Shown here piece by piece: positions 30,601 through 40,020 of a DNA stretch of 64,000 bases. How positions within the stretch are numbered: the first letter of the stretch is position 1; each line of letters opens with the position of its first letter. Source of the stretch: Microbulbifer sp. MKSA007 (GTDB lineage Bacteria; Pseudomonadota; Gammaproteobacteria; Pseudomonadales; Cellvibrionaceae); NCBI GenBank assembly GCA_032615215.1, contig CP128433.1, positions 4,696,501-4,760,500 on the forward strand. The letters run 5' to 3'. The notes under the pieces were generated by a model, which searched no databases, had not been told where the DNA came from, and was given only the letters and a program-made list of their open reading frames with translations. A program made the translations under genes and the position numbers.

Positions 30601-32994
30601 TGGTGTACGTCTATGCCTTAGCCTGGCAAGGGGTAGATCTATCTTTTTTAAGTCAAATAATTTTCTGCCCCCTTTTGTCTTCGCTTCAGCACTAACCACG
30701 GAGATTTTTTTTACAAAGAGATCTATCCCCTGCTGCCAAGATATAAAGAGTGGCTCCCTTTGCTCTAATGAGCGGATATCAAAGCAAACTGGCAGATTTT
30801 CGTGGTTTTTATTGGCGCGATAAAATAACCTTTTCCAACCTTCAGTGAGACAGCCAGCCAGTTTCTTCAAAACAAGTTTTTTAATTTCCAGGTTTGGGTT
30901 TTCTATGGTGGCCAGCCCTAAGTCGTCAGGATTTTTATCCGCATCAATATTTTGTTGATCCAGTCTTCCTTTTTCGGTGCCGTAATTATCATCACCAACT
31001 TCTTGAGGAATACCCGGTAACTGACTGGTCGCCACCCAAGGATTATTTGTAACCTTTCTTTTAAATAAGCTATCGCCACTTTCAAACTGCTGTATCACTA
31101 AGCCATTTCCTGCACCAGCGGAATCATTTAGAAGTAATCGGTGAAGGCGCAGTTTTCCCAAAATGGCATAGCCATCTTCACCTCCCTGCCAGGCAAAATG
31201 TCCCTGCCCTGAAAAGCTGTTCAAACGTGCGCATAAAGGCTGCCAATCCGAGGGGAGAAAGTCCTGCGGCAAACACCCTGATAGTGACTGGATAAAAAAG
31301 TCCTGAGCAGATAGCGGGCCGTTACGACCTATTGTATCAATAACCCGCCAGCGTAGGTCCTGTAGTTTAGCTCTGGGACGACCTCTGGCACCTATTGAAA
31401 ATTGAGCCAATTGCAGAGGACCGCTGGAAAGCCCCCAATCAATATTGTGTTCAGCAGAGCCGAACTGAAAGGCAAATTCCTCTGTACTTTTGAGACCAAC
31501 CATAGAGACACAGTGATCGGGCTTCTTCCACAGACCGCCCGGTACACACCCATTGGCTGTTTCTATCGCAAGATGGGCAAAAGATAATATTCGCGTTTTG
31601 GCATGAAACTGAAGAGGACCAAATACACCATTATTAGCCCTGATGGGATGGCTGGTAGATCGAGCCATATCCAAGAGGTAGCCCCGATTAATTGAACTGG
31701 CCCCTGTATTTATTTTTAAGCGATCGTTCCAGTCGAAAACCGTTTTTTCCGGCAGGTCTAAATTAGCCGCTCGCAGACACAGGTGGGAATTGGCGTTACG
31801 CAGATGTCGTGGACACCAATCAAATGCCTGGGCAAAGCCTCGCCTCCATCCCAAACGCTTTTTCGGGCGCTCAAAATTAAACTCACTGATGCTAATAACC
31901 CCGGCCCGCCAATCCTGCCAAAGGCGATCACTGTGCCTCAGTACAACACTCTCACCATTGAGCTGCCGCCACTGGGCACGAGCCTTGCGGCCAAACCCGA
32001 ATTTCATATCACCTGCTGCGGCAAGCCGGCGGGCGGAGGCGCAATGTCCAATCAGGCTTTGCAGCCCTGCTATTGCATCGGCCCAACGCTGTGGCGGGCA
32101 TCCTATAAAGTATTTCGCAGTAAACTTGTTAAGATCTGTATTGAGGCTCGGCCAGGAAAAATTGACCTGAGTTCCTTCCAAACTGCCTATCACCGTGTTG
32201 TATCGTGATTTACCTCTCTCCCAGGCCAATAAATCACCGACCTGTAAATCCCCAATAGCAATATCTACGTTCAGGGGAACATCACCTTTACGCCATAATG
32301 CCAGCGTGAATTTATCGGTTTGGAGTTTGCCGATGGCTGCGCAGGTGGCTTGGCTCCAAATAGGCTTGTGCAGGTAGCAAAGTTCGCTGTCTCGTATCTG
32401 GGCGCGACCGATAAGCAGCCTGAAATCGCGATCCTGTCGCGCTCCGCCTCCAAGATTCCAGCCACCCACCTCCCACTCCCGGTACAGTTCACCCGGGTAA
32501 GACTGCAGGTCCATATAGGCACCGCTCACCGATGCCTTGGGTAAATGAGCTCGCCCCCATAACAATTGCCACCAGCTGTAATCGAGCATTACCTCATGAG
32601 CAGAGAATCCCCGCCCTTCGCGATTCTCAGCTTTTACATCAATCGCTATAACACTTAGATCCAGCAGCGATACGCGCAAATGATCCACATGGAATTCAAG
32701 GCCTCGCTCCTCCATCCAGTCGCCAGCTTTTACCCGCACCCAGTTTGCTGCCCACCAGTGAAGAACTTCCACCAGCAATAGCCCAGCTAGCAGCCACCAG
32801 ATTAAGCGGCGGAAAAAGGCATTCTGAGAAGCGGGCTCTGGGGGCATTAGAATTAAGCGCCAGAAAATGAATTTTATGCAGATTACAACTGCAATTAGGC
32901 CCATACAGTAAAGACCAGCACCTGGGGATTTTTTTGCCTTGGCGCTGCTATTCGCGATAATAAGCAGCTGCGTCGTCCATTCGCTCGCAGTCAA
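27651..32994 (-). pseudogene. Giant DUF748/AsmA-like membrane-anchored protein, two frameshifts
   Basis: Three open frames in a row (29458-32994, 28556-29479, 27651-28559) join into one ~1781-residue protein if one base is added at each of two five-base runs: 29465-29469 (GCMPGG then LLKDEK) and 28564-28568 (NLAEHP then PAVIVVNGRPGG). The N terminus has one or two membrane helices (RLIWWLLAGLLLVEVLHWW); a later start at 32847 is possible. The long middle is beta-rich and carries twelve cysteine pairs about 92 residues apart. The C terminus has the DUF748 pattern (GQGDAVVNIRVFENELDGFADIRLEKLKV, GRGDIKFGMPVSGNIRDPKFSF) and ends in an OmpA-like-looking segment (FEPGSAKLTNLALTQLQRM...RSRNVEKYLIDAGI). 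Proteins of this AsmA/TamB-like group span the periplasm and are thought to move lipids. The specific role is unknown. Confidence 0.82.
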
Positions 32995-33105
32995 ATGCGA
33001 ACTGTCTACTATTTATCCAGGGGTGTATTTGCGCGGCGCGGAAGTTTGGGAAGCCAGTATCCTTACCGCCTCTCATTTTTTCTGTTACCCAGCCAGTGAG
33101 TAGAC

Positions 33106-35386
33106 ATGCAGGAGCATCCAAACTACCAGGACATCCTTTTGGTCGGCGGCGGCCATAGCCATGCTATTGTGCTGCAAATGTGGGCCATGAACCCTCTGCC
33201 AGGCGCGCGTCTGACCCTGGTCTCTCCCCAAGTGCAAACCGCCTACTCCGGTATGTTGCCCGGAATGGTTGCAGGCCATTACTCCCTGGAAGACACTCAT
33301 ATAGATCTTGCCAGACTCTGCCGGGCCGCTGGTGCCCGCTTTATACAGGCCTGTGCACACGAAATTGACATCGATAATCGCACCGTATCCCTATTGGGTA
33401 GACCTCCCGTAGAGTACGACCTGCTCTCTTTGGATGTCGGTGCGACTCCCGCCCGCGAGTTACCGGGCTCCGAATTGGCAATCCCGGTAAAGCCTATCGG
33501 GCATTTCTACCGTTTCTGGCAAAAGCTGCAAAAACAGGTTGGTGAAAACACCTCGCCCTTCCGCTTGGGAGTTGTCGGCGGCGGTGCCGGAGGTTGCGAG
33601 CTGTCGATGGCAATGGCGCACGCTCTACAAGATGCCGTTAAGAAAAAGCAGGTAGAGGTTCACCTGATTCATGGTGCCGCCGCAATTCCCCAGGGCTATC
33701 CAATCAGAGCGCGCAAATTAATCTCAAAGGAGATGCAAGAGCTAGGGGTTCAGTTACACCATAACTGGACCGTTAATGAAATTACCGAACAGGGTGTCGT
33801 TAATGGGAGTGGTGACTGCCTGCCCCTCGATCAGGTAATACTCACCACCAATGCCTGTGCTCCCCCTGGCTGGCCAACTCGGGCCTGTCCCTCGATGACA
33901 AAGGCTTTGTGGTGGTGGATCAAACACTCCGCGCCCAGGGGCGGGAAGACGTTTTTGCAGCTGGTGATGTGGCCAGTTTCGCTCCAGAACCTCTACCCAA
34001 GGCTGGGGTTTACGCCGTTCGCCAGGGGCCTGTTCTATTTCACAATCTGCGCGCCTCCCTGACCGGACGCCGCTTAAAACAATACCGGCCACAAAAAGAT
34101 TTTCTCAGCCTGCTCTCCTGTGGTGGCAAGCGGGCTGTGGCAGTTCGAAATGGCTTCGCCGCTGCAAGCGGTCTGATGTGGCGATGGAAAGACTCTATCG
34201 ACCACACATTTATGCGACGCTTCAGTGAGCTGCCAATGGACATGGCTGATCACACTGCCAAAACCAAAGACATCGTCGACCAGCGCTCAGGCTCTTCACT
34301 ATCTCCTATGCGCTGTAATGGCTGTGGCGCAAAAGTTGGAGCCGACATCCTGCGCCGCACGCTGGCGACCCTTCCGGATCAGCATTCGGAATACCTGTTA
34401 AAGGGCGTCGGTGATGATGCCGCAGTTATGGACCTGCCGGCTAATCATTTATTAGTGCAGAGCTCCGACCAACTGCGTGCACCTGTAGATGATCCGTGGA
34501 TATTTGGTCGCCTGGCGGCTCTGCACGCCCTATCCGACCTATTTGCTATGAATGCTCGACCCGCCACCGCACAAATCCTTGCAACCCTACCTACGGCTGC
34601 AGAGGAAATTACCCGGCGAGACCTACAGCAGTTGCTTGCGGGAGCCATCCACGAGCTGAACCGGCACCACTGTGTCCTATCTGGCGGGCATACCGCCGAA
34701 GGTTCTGAAATGCTAATGGGCCTAACCGTCAATGGATTTTCCGAGCGGGAGCAACTTCTGGAAAAAACGGGGGCCCGCGGGGGAGACTGCTTGATCCTGA
34801 GCAAGCCATTGGGAGTAGGCACTATCCTGGCAGCAGAGGGCGCGGGAGAGGCTAAAGGCCTATGGTTGCAGCAGGCACTGGAAACCATGTTGCATAGCAA
34901 TGCCGACGCCGCAGAGATATTTGCCCGCCATAACGCCAATGCGCTGACAGATGTCACGGGCTTTGGCCTGTTGGGCCACCTATTGGAAATGCTCGGCCCT
35001 GAAGGGTTAAGCGCGACACTGATCGCTGAGAATCTACCGCTAATCTCCGGCGCCGCCACTTGTATCGAGCGCGGATGGCTATCCAGCCTGCAACCGCAAA
35101 ATGCCAATGCCTACGCCTTTGTAGAAAACCCCCAGGAGTGGCAGCCATTGCCACAGTGGTCATTGATTACCGATCCACAGACTTGCGGGGGCTCCTCGCT
35201 GCTGTTCCTATTGACCAAGCCGAAGCCTGCGTGGGCGCACTGCTAGAGCGCGGTTACACCCAGGCGTCAATTATCGGTGTAGTGACGGACTCACAGAATC
35301 CAGAAGTGAGCGTACACTTGCGCAGGTCAGCAGACTGGCGAGCGCTAATTTCACAGGACAACGAGACTGTACCAGGCCAGGTTTAA
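33106..35386 (+). pseudogene. selD: Ndh-SelD fusion (selenophosphate synthetase), two frameshifts
   Basis: Three open frames join into one ~760-residue fusion. The N-terminal ~375 residues are a pyridine-nucleotide-disulfide reductase-like domain (ILLVGGGHSHAIVLQMW, GVVGGGAGGCELSMAMA, VFAAGDVASF). The C-terminal half is SelD (MRCNGCGAKVGADILRRTL, GVGDDAAVMD, CVLSGGHTAEGSEMLMGLTVNG, TDVTGFGLLGHL). Breaks lie at 33862-33866 (adding C gives CAPPWLANSGLSLDDKG) and 35187-35191 (adding G gives PQTCGGLLAAVP). SelD makes selenophosphate from selenide and ATP. This fusion type is known in bacteria and cyanobacteria; the reductase domain may supply reduced selenium. A SelU gene 8 kb to the right can use the product. 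Confidence 0.9.
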
Positions 35387-35593
35387 GGATTTTGCGAAAC
35401 CGGAACAACAACCGGTTATGAGCTTTGTATGATTTCTATTGAGAGAGGCCTTCACCGACTCTGTTAACTTGTCATCTGTCTTTCAGCGCGACATACTGGC
35501 GCTAGAAAAAACCTCGGTGACATATTTCCCGATACCAAAAAAGGTCTTCACAGATTGGGGAGTCAGCTTTTAGCAATCGACAGGAAGACCCCT

Positions 35594-36900
35594 ATGAAAA
35601 AGATCGTCATTATTGGCGGCGGTGCCAGCGGCCTGCATTTGGCTACACGGCTCGGTCAATATTTTTCTTTTACCCCTTTCTTTAAGCGCCGCCGCAAGTC
35701 CCCCGCTGCACAAGTTACTCTGGTTGATCGAAATCGCACCCACCTGTGGAAACCACTGCTACACCAGGTTGCCTCCGGCGCATTGGATGCCAATATGGAT
35801 GCACTGAATTATCAGGTGCATGCCCGCATTCACGGCTATGAATTTCAGTTGGGTAGCCTGCAGTCTCTGGATCGTGAACGACAGGTAGTTGAGCTCGGAC
35901 CCGTTAATGATGAGGACGGTAGCGAGTTAGTACCCGCGAGGGAATTGGAATACGATTATTTGGTGCTGTGTATCGGCGGGCATAGTAACGACTTTCATAT
36001 TCCCGGCGTCAGGGAAAATTGTATTTTCCTGGATAGCAGTTATGAAGCACAAAAATTTCACCAAAACCTTCTCAACCGTTTCCTCCGTTTAGAAACCCGT
36101 GTTGACGATAAATTGCAAGTAGCGATCGTTGGTGGCGGGGCAACGGGTGTAGAACTCTCGGCAGAACTAGTAGATGCCGTAAAGTTGGTTGGCAACTATG
36201 GACGCATTCGTCCCAATGCGATGGAAATCACCTTGATAGAAGGGGTGAGCACCTACTCCCAGCACTACCAAAACGAATTGGAAATAATGCTGAACGCGAG
36301 CTGGCCAAGATGGGGGTTAATATTCTTACCGGCCATCATATTTCAGCTGCAACAGAGAGCGGACTCACCACGTCTTGTGGCAAGGAAATTCCAGCCGCAA
36401 TCCGAGTGTGGGCTGCCGGCGTCAAGGCTCCGAAATTTCTCACTCAACTGGATGGCCTCAGTACCAACCGACTCAATCAAATCGAAGTGGAAACTACCTT
36501 GCAGACCCAAACTGACGCAAAGATTTTTGCCATGGGGGACTGCGCCAGTTGCATTGACGGCAATCACCAGCGAGTGCCTCCGCGCGCCCAGGCAGCACAG
36601 CAAATGGCTACCCTGGTTGGCGACAATATTATTGCCCTATTTGAAGATAGACCTTTGCACCATTTTTATTATCGCGATCGAGGCTCTCTGGTATCCCTCA
36701 GTCAATACACTGCCGTTGGCAACCTGATGGGGGCGTTGGTTAAAGGCAGTCTTACCGTAGAAGGACGCCTTGCTGGCCTTGCCTATCGCTCACTCTACCG
36801 TATGCACTTGGCGGCAATCCACGGCTGGCCGAGAGCTATGCTGCTCTACCTAATCGGGCAGGCGAACCGGTTTGTGAAGCCGAAGCTCAAGATGCACTAA
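35594..36900 (+). pseudogene. ndh: NADH dehydrogenase (type II, Ndh), frameshifted at 36242-36245
   Basis: A ~435-residue NDH-2 in two overlapping frames. The first has KKIVIIGGGASGLHLATRLG, the FAD fold, VTLVDRNRTHLWKPLLHQVASG and the NADH fold VAIVGGGATGVELSAEL. The second has AERELAKMGVNILTG, AAIRVWAAGVKAP and KIFAMGDCASC, then a C-terminal membrane-binding tail. Adding one G to the four-G run at 36242-36245 gives LIEGGEHLLPALPKRI, the usual linker between the halves. It moves electrons from NADH to quinone without pumping protons. The ATG at 35594 fits the GxGxxG start; in-frame upstream codons are unlikely. It lies ~200 bp after selD on the same strand. Confidence 0.9.
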
Positions 36901-37095
36901 AGTATCGATCCCATGGAGCTAAGGGGATATTAGACAGTTAGTGTAAAATTAACTAATAGTGCTACCAATAAACCCTGCACATGGAAGTGCCAGGGCGGTA
37001 ACATTATGAGTCACACCAGCCCATTAATTAAGACCTCTGAACTGAATGCGAGTTCCTCTGTAGATCCAGGCAAAGCCCTTGTTTGAAAATATAAA

Positions 37096-37806
37096 ATGAA
37101 AAAACAGTATCAAAAAATCGTTGTACTTACCGGCGCAGGAATTTCAGCTGAATCTGGCATAGGTACTTTTCGCGGTGCCGATGGCCTGTGGGAAAACCAT
37201 CGCCTGGAAGATGTCGCAACGCCAGAGGCATTTGATCGCAATCCGGCACTGGTACATAGATTTTACAATGAACGCCGCCAGCAGCTGCTATCTGCAGACA
37301 TCCATCCCAACCCTGCCGATCTCGCCCTGGCCGAACTGGAACAGAAATTCCAAGGGGATTACTTACTGGTTACACAAAATATTGACAACTTACATGAGCG
37401 CGCGGGCAGTGACCAGCTAATTCATATGCATGGAGAGCTACTAAAAGCACGATGCAGCCGGAGCGGGAAACTATATCCCCTCAATTCGGATCTTTCGATA
37501 GCTGATACCTGTAGTTGCTGTCAGCAGGCGGGAAACCTTCGCCCCCATGTGGTCTGGTTTGGAGAAATGCCTCTGGAAATGGAAACTATCTATCAGGCGT
37601 TGTCCGATTGCGACCTATTTATCAGCATTGGCACATCTGGAAACGTCTACCCAGCAGCGGGATTTGTCGAATGTGCCAATCAGGCTGGAGCTCACACCAT
37701 AGAGTTGAACCTGGAGCGCAGTAGTGTCGGCGATGCCTTCAAGGAACACCGCCACCGACTGGCGTCACAGGTAGTCGATACTTTTATAAAAGAAATTATT
37801 AATTAA
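37096..37806 (+). CDS. cobB: NAD-dependent protein deacylase, sirtuin CobB
   Basis: A 236-residue class III-like sirtuin. The NAD site reads VVLTGAGISAESGIGTFRGADGLWE, with TQNIDNLHERAG and the catalytic histidine in HMHGEL. The region RCSRSGKLYPLN...TCSCCQQAGNLRPHVVWFGEMPLEM lines up closely with E. coli CobB. It removes acetyl and succinyl groups from lysines using NAD. Its end overlaps the end of the convergent phosphatase gene by 4 bp. The ATG at 37096 gives the short CobB form without an N-terminal extension. Confidence 0.93.
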   Translation: MKKQYQKIVVLTGAGISAESGIGTFRGADGLWENHRLEDVATPEAFDRNPALVHRFYNERRQQLLSADIHPNPADLALAELEQKFQGDYLLVTQNIDNLHERAGSDQLIHMHGELLKARCSRSGKLYPLNSDLSIADTCSCCQQAGNLRPHVVWFGEMPLEMETIYQALSDCDLFISIGTSGNVYPAAGFVECANQAGAHTIELNLERSSVGDAFKEHRHRLASQVVDTFIKEIIN

Positions 37807-38366
37807 GATGACTCTGAAACTGCATTTTCTGTCTGCGAGGATTTCATCGGGCCATAGCGCTGTATCAAAGTGGTTACCCCCTCATTATCACGCACCAGGA
37901 TATAGAGTCGGTCAAACTCACTGGCCTCTCGAATGGGTCGCCCTTTTTCACCGCCGAGCAATTCCGCCAGTTTTGGAGTGGTATTGCTGTGCCCAACCAC
38001 TAAAATCCGATTTCCTGCCTGCTGCAAAGAGTTAGCAAATTCTTTTAAATCTCTGGGGTTATAAATTTCCACTTCAAGCCCCAGCTCTTTTGACAGAGGC
38101 TCAACCGTTTCCCGGGTGCGGTTGTAGTCAGTGCTATAGATAGCATCTATACCCACTCCCCCAAGAATATAGGCGAGTTGCCGAGCACGCTGCTGGCCCA
38201 CCTCAGTCAAATGAGGGTCGCGACCCACCCCGGGCCCTTTCTCTTTTTCTGCATGGCGTATTAAGTAAATAACCTGAGACTCAGAAGAGTCGGCTAAAAC
38301 CCAATTTGAAGCCCCAACCAGAACAAAAAGTGTACAGAAAATAAACGACTTAAGTCTTGAAAGCAC
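37803..38366 (-). CDS. Exported histidine-phosphatase family protein (SixA-like)
   Basis: A 187-residue protein with a signal peptide (residues ~1-25) and a histidine phosphatase domain. The catalytic motif is YLIRHAEKEKG, followed by LTEVGQQRARQLAYILG, IYSTDYNRTRETVEPL and the second histidine in ILVVGHSNTTPKLAELLGG. The family removes phosphate from proteins or small molecules through a phosphohistidine. The export signal argues against a SixA role on ArcB in the cytoplasm and for a periplasmic phosphatase. It converges with cobB with a 4-bp overlap. Confidence 0.84.
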   Translation of the reverse strand: MLSRLKSFIFCTLFVLVGASNWVLADSSESQVIYLIRHAEKEKGPGVGRDPHLTEVGQQRARQLAYILGGVGIDAIYSTDYNRTRETVEPLSKELGLEVEIYNPRDLKEFANSLQQAGNRILVVGHSNTTPKLAELLGGEKGRPIREASEFDRLYILVRDNEGVTTLIQRYGPMKSSQTENAVSESS

Positions 38367-38483
38367 AGTATAAACTCCCAGGTAAATAACGGGGCAGACA
38401 TATGCTGAATATAATAAGGTAAGTAAAGAGAGGATGCGGCGAAAATGCCAAATAATGCGATGAATTAAAATCGAACGATTTTT

Positions 38484-38519
38484 GAAAAAATATTTGATGC
38501 CGGATATCCGGCATCAAAT
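38484..38519 (-). terminator. Rho-independent terminator of the mvaT-like gene
   Basis: A perfect 28-bp palindrome at 38492-38519 (arms ATTTGATGCCGG / CCGGCATCAAAT). On the minus strand it is followed by a T-run (plus-strand A-run at 38485-38490), right after the mvaT-like stop. Confidence 0.85.
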
Positions 38520-38535
38520 TAGTGGTCATCCAGAA

Positions 38536-39012
38536 TTAGATTTTCCACTCTTTTACGGTATCCAGGCCGTACTCATCAATCCACTGGCTCAGGGCCTTAG
38601 GATTACGCTTTTTCTTTTCAACAGTAGCGCCGGTATACGGGTTGCGATAGTGACCAGTTTCCAGCTTGGGCTCTGCTGCCTTTGCTGCCGGTGCTGCACG
38701 ACGGCCGCGACGGGGGCTGTCACCTTCCTTCTTGAGGTGACGGGCAACGCGAGCCTTCAGGGTTTGTACGTAGTCTGCAGGATCTTCATCACCCAGCTGT
38801 GCTACCAACCACTCAACGATTTGCTGGCCACGGGCAACGAAGAACTCCTCTTCATCCATGTGGTATTCAGCAGCAAGGTTTACCAGTGCTTTATCATAGG
38901 CAATTACGCCATCTTTCTTGCGTTCAGCCTGAGCCATTTGCTCTTGTAACTCTTCGATTCTTGCCTGATGTTCGGCGATTTGTTGTTCAAGTTGTTCGTA
39001 TTCCTGAAACAT
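38536..39012 (-). CDS. MvaT/H-NS-like nucleoid-associated protein
   Basis: A 158-residue protein. Residues 1-35 form a coiled coil (QLEQQIAEHQARIEELQEQMAQAERKK) for oligomerisation. The middle is helical, a basic alanine/proline-rich linker follows (SPRRGRRAAPAAKAAEP), and the C-terminal module HYRNPYTGATVEKKKRNPKALSQWIDEYG resembles the MvaT DNA-binding domain (Y.NP.TGE..E.KG.N.K.L..W). Family knowledge: such proteins coat AT-rich, often foreign DNA and silence it. The length is larger than Pseudomonas MvaT (~124) because of the middle insertion. An AT-rich 550-bp upstream region could be a self-silencing target. The integron array in this window is a plausible target too, as an inference. 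Confidence 0.72.
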   Translation of the reverse strand: MFQEYEQLEQQIAEHQARIEELQEQMAQAERKKDGVIAYDKALVNLAAEYHMDEEEFFVARGQQIVEWLVAQLGDEDPADYVQTLKARVARHLKKEGDSPRRGRRAAPAAKAAEPKLETGHYRNPYTGATVEKKKRNPKALSQWIDEYGLDTVKEWKI

Positions 39013-39562
39013 TCAATAAACCTCAACGACGGTTATTAAAAAACACAGAGATATATCTGTGGCGCAGGGCGACACAGATTGTTATTTCGGATATACCGTG
39101 TAAAAAATCAACAAACACCATGGCTGGCCAATGGCAAGCAATTTAGTGATGTTTAGTCCGGCATATTATGAATTGCCCGATATACATGAGTAGATACCAC
39201 TACACATCGTGTAGTTCTGGTGTTAGGTATATTCGGCAAATACATTATTAAAAACTAGCCGATTTCAGCTCGGTTCGGCAAACACTCCGAATCACTGATT
39301 ATATTTTTCGACTGAGGTCGCGAATAATAATCTTTCACCGGCAAATATCAACCATTTGTGTCCCTACCTTTGAATATAATAGGAATAATTCAAAATAAGG
39401 GCTAAAAAGTGTAACAAAGGCGGCCATATCTGCAATCTTAAAAGGATATCCCTAGGGAGCGCAATTAGCTATATTGTAGCTGCAGTCGTCAATTGCAAAT
39501 TAGTCGCTGTGTAACGGTAATCGAGCATATTGCCAAATACAATTGGATACCCAGATCATACT
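39013..39562. other. AT-rich intergenic region upstream of the mvaT-like gene
   Basis: 550 bp between divergent genes, AT-rich, with no open frame of interest. It is likely to carry the promoter of the mvaT-like gene and of the CBS gene. Confidence 0.45.
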
Positions 39563-40009
39563 ATGTCCACTCACAATAATATCCACCATATACCGACTTT
39601 GGCCGCTCTGATGACGCCATTTCCCTACCATATCGATATCAATGCCACGGTAGAGGATGCTCTGGCAATGATGGAGGAGCACAAAGTACGCCACCTGCCG
39701 GTAACACGTGCAGGCGACTTGGAGACGGTCATTTCCCGAGGGGATATCGAAAGAGCCAATGCACCGGGACACCGTTTAGAAGAGCAGCAACTTTATGTAC
39801 ATGACCTATGTGCCAGACGTCCCTTTATTGCAGATATCCACGACCCGTTAGATAAAATTCTCTTAGCTATGGCGGATACAGGCATTGGCTCGGTACTGGT
39901 TATGCGGGAAGGCGAGCTGGTTGGAATTGTAACTGTGACTGATATTTTGCGCTTTTGTAGCAGGTTTATGGCGGAGTTGGCCCAGCCGGTAGACGATTCT
40001 ATTGCTTGA
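39563..40009 (+). CDS. Two-CBS-domain protein
   Basis: A 148-residue protein made of a tandem CBS pair: DINATVEDALAMMEEHKVRHLPVT...DLETVISRGDI (first) and DIHDPLDKILLAMADTGIGSVLVMREGELVGIVTVTDILRF (second). CBS pairs bind adenosine nucleotides and act as energy or redox sensors. No catalytic domain is attached, so a partner protein is expected. The ATG at 39563 is chosen over one at 39530 because the CBS fold starts just after it. It is convergent with the SLC13 gene (12 bp apart). Confidence 0.83.
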   Translation: MSTHNNIHHIPTLAALMTPFPYHIDINATVEDALAMMEEHKVRHLPVTRAGDLETVISRGDIERANAPGHRLEEQQLYVHDLCARRPFIADIHDPLDKILLAMADTGIGSVLVMREGELVGIVTVTDILRFCSRFMAELAQPVDDSIA

Positions 40010-40020
40010 GCTCACTGCGA

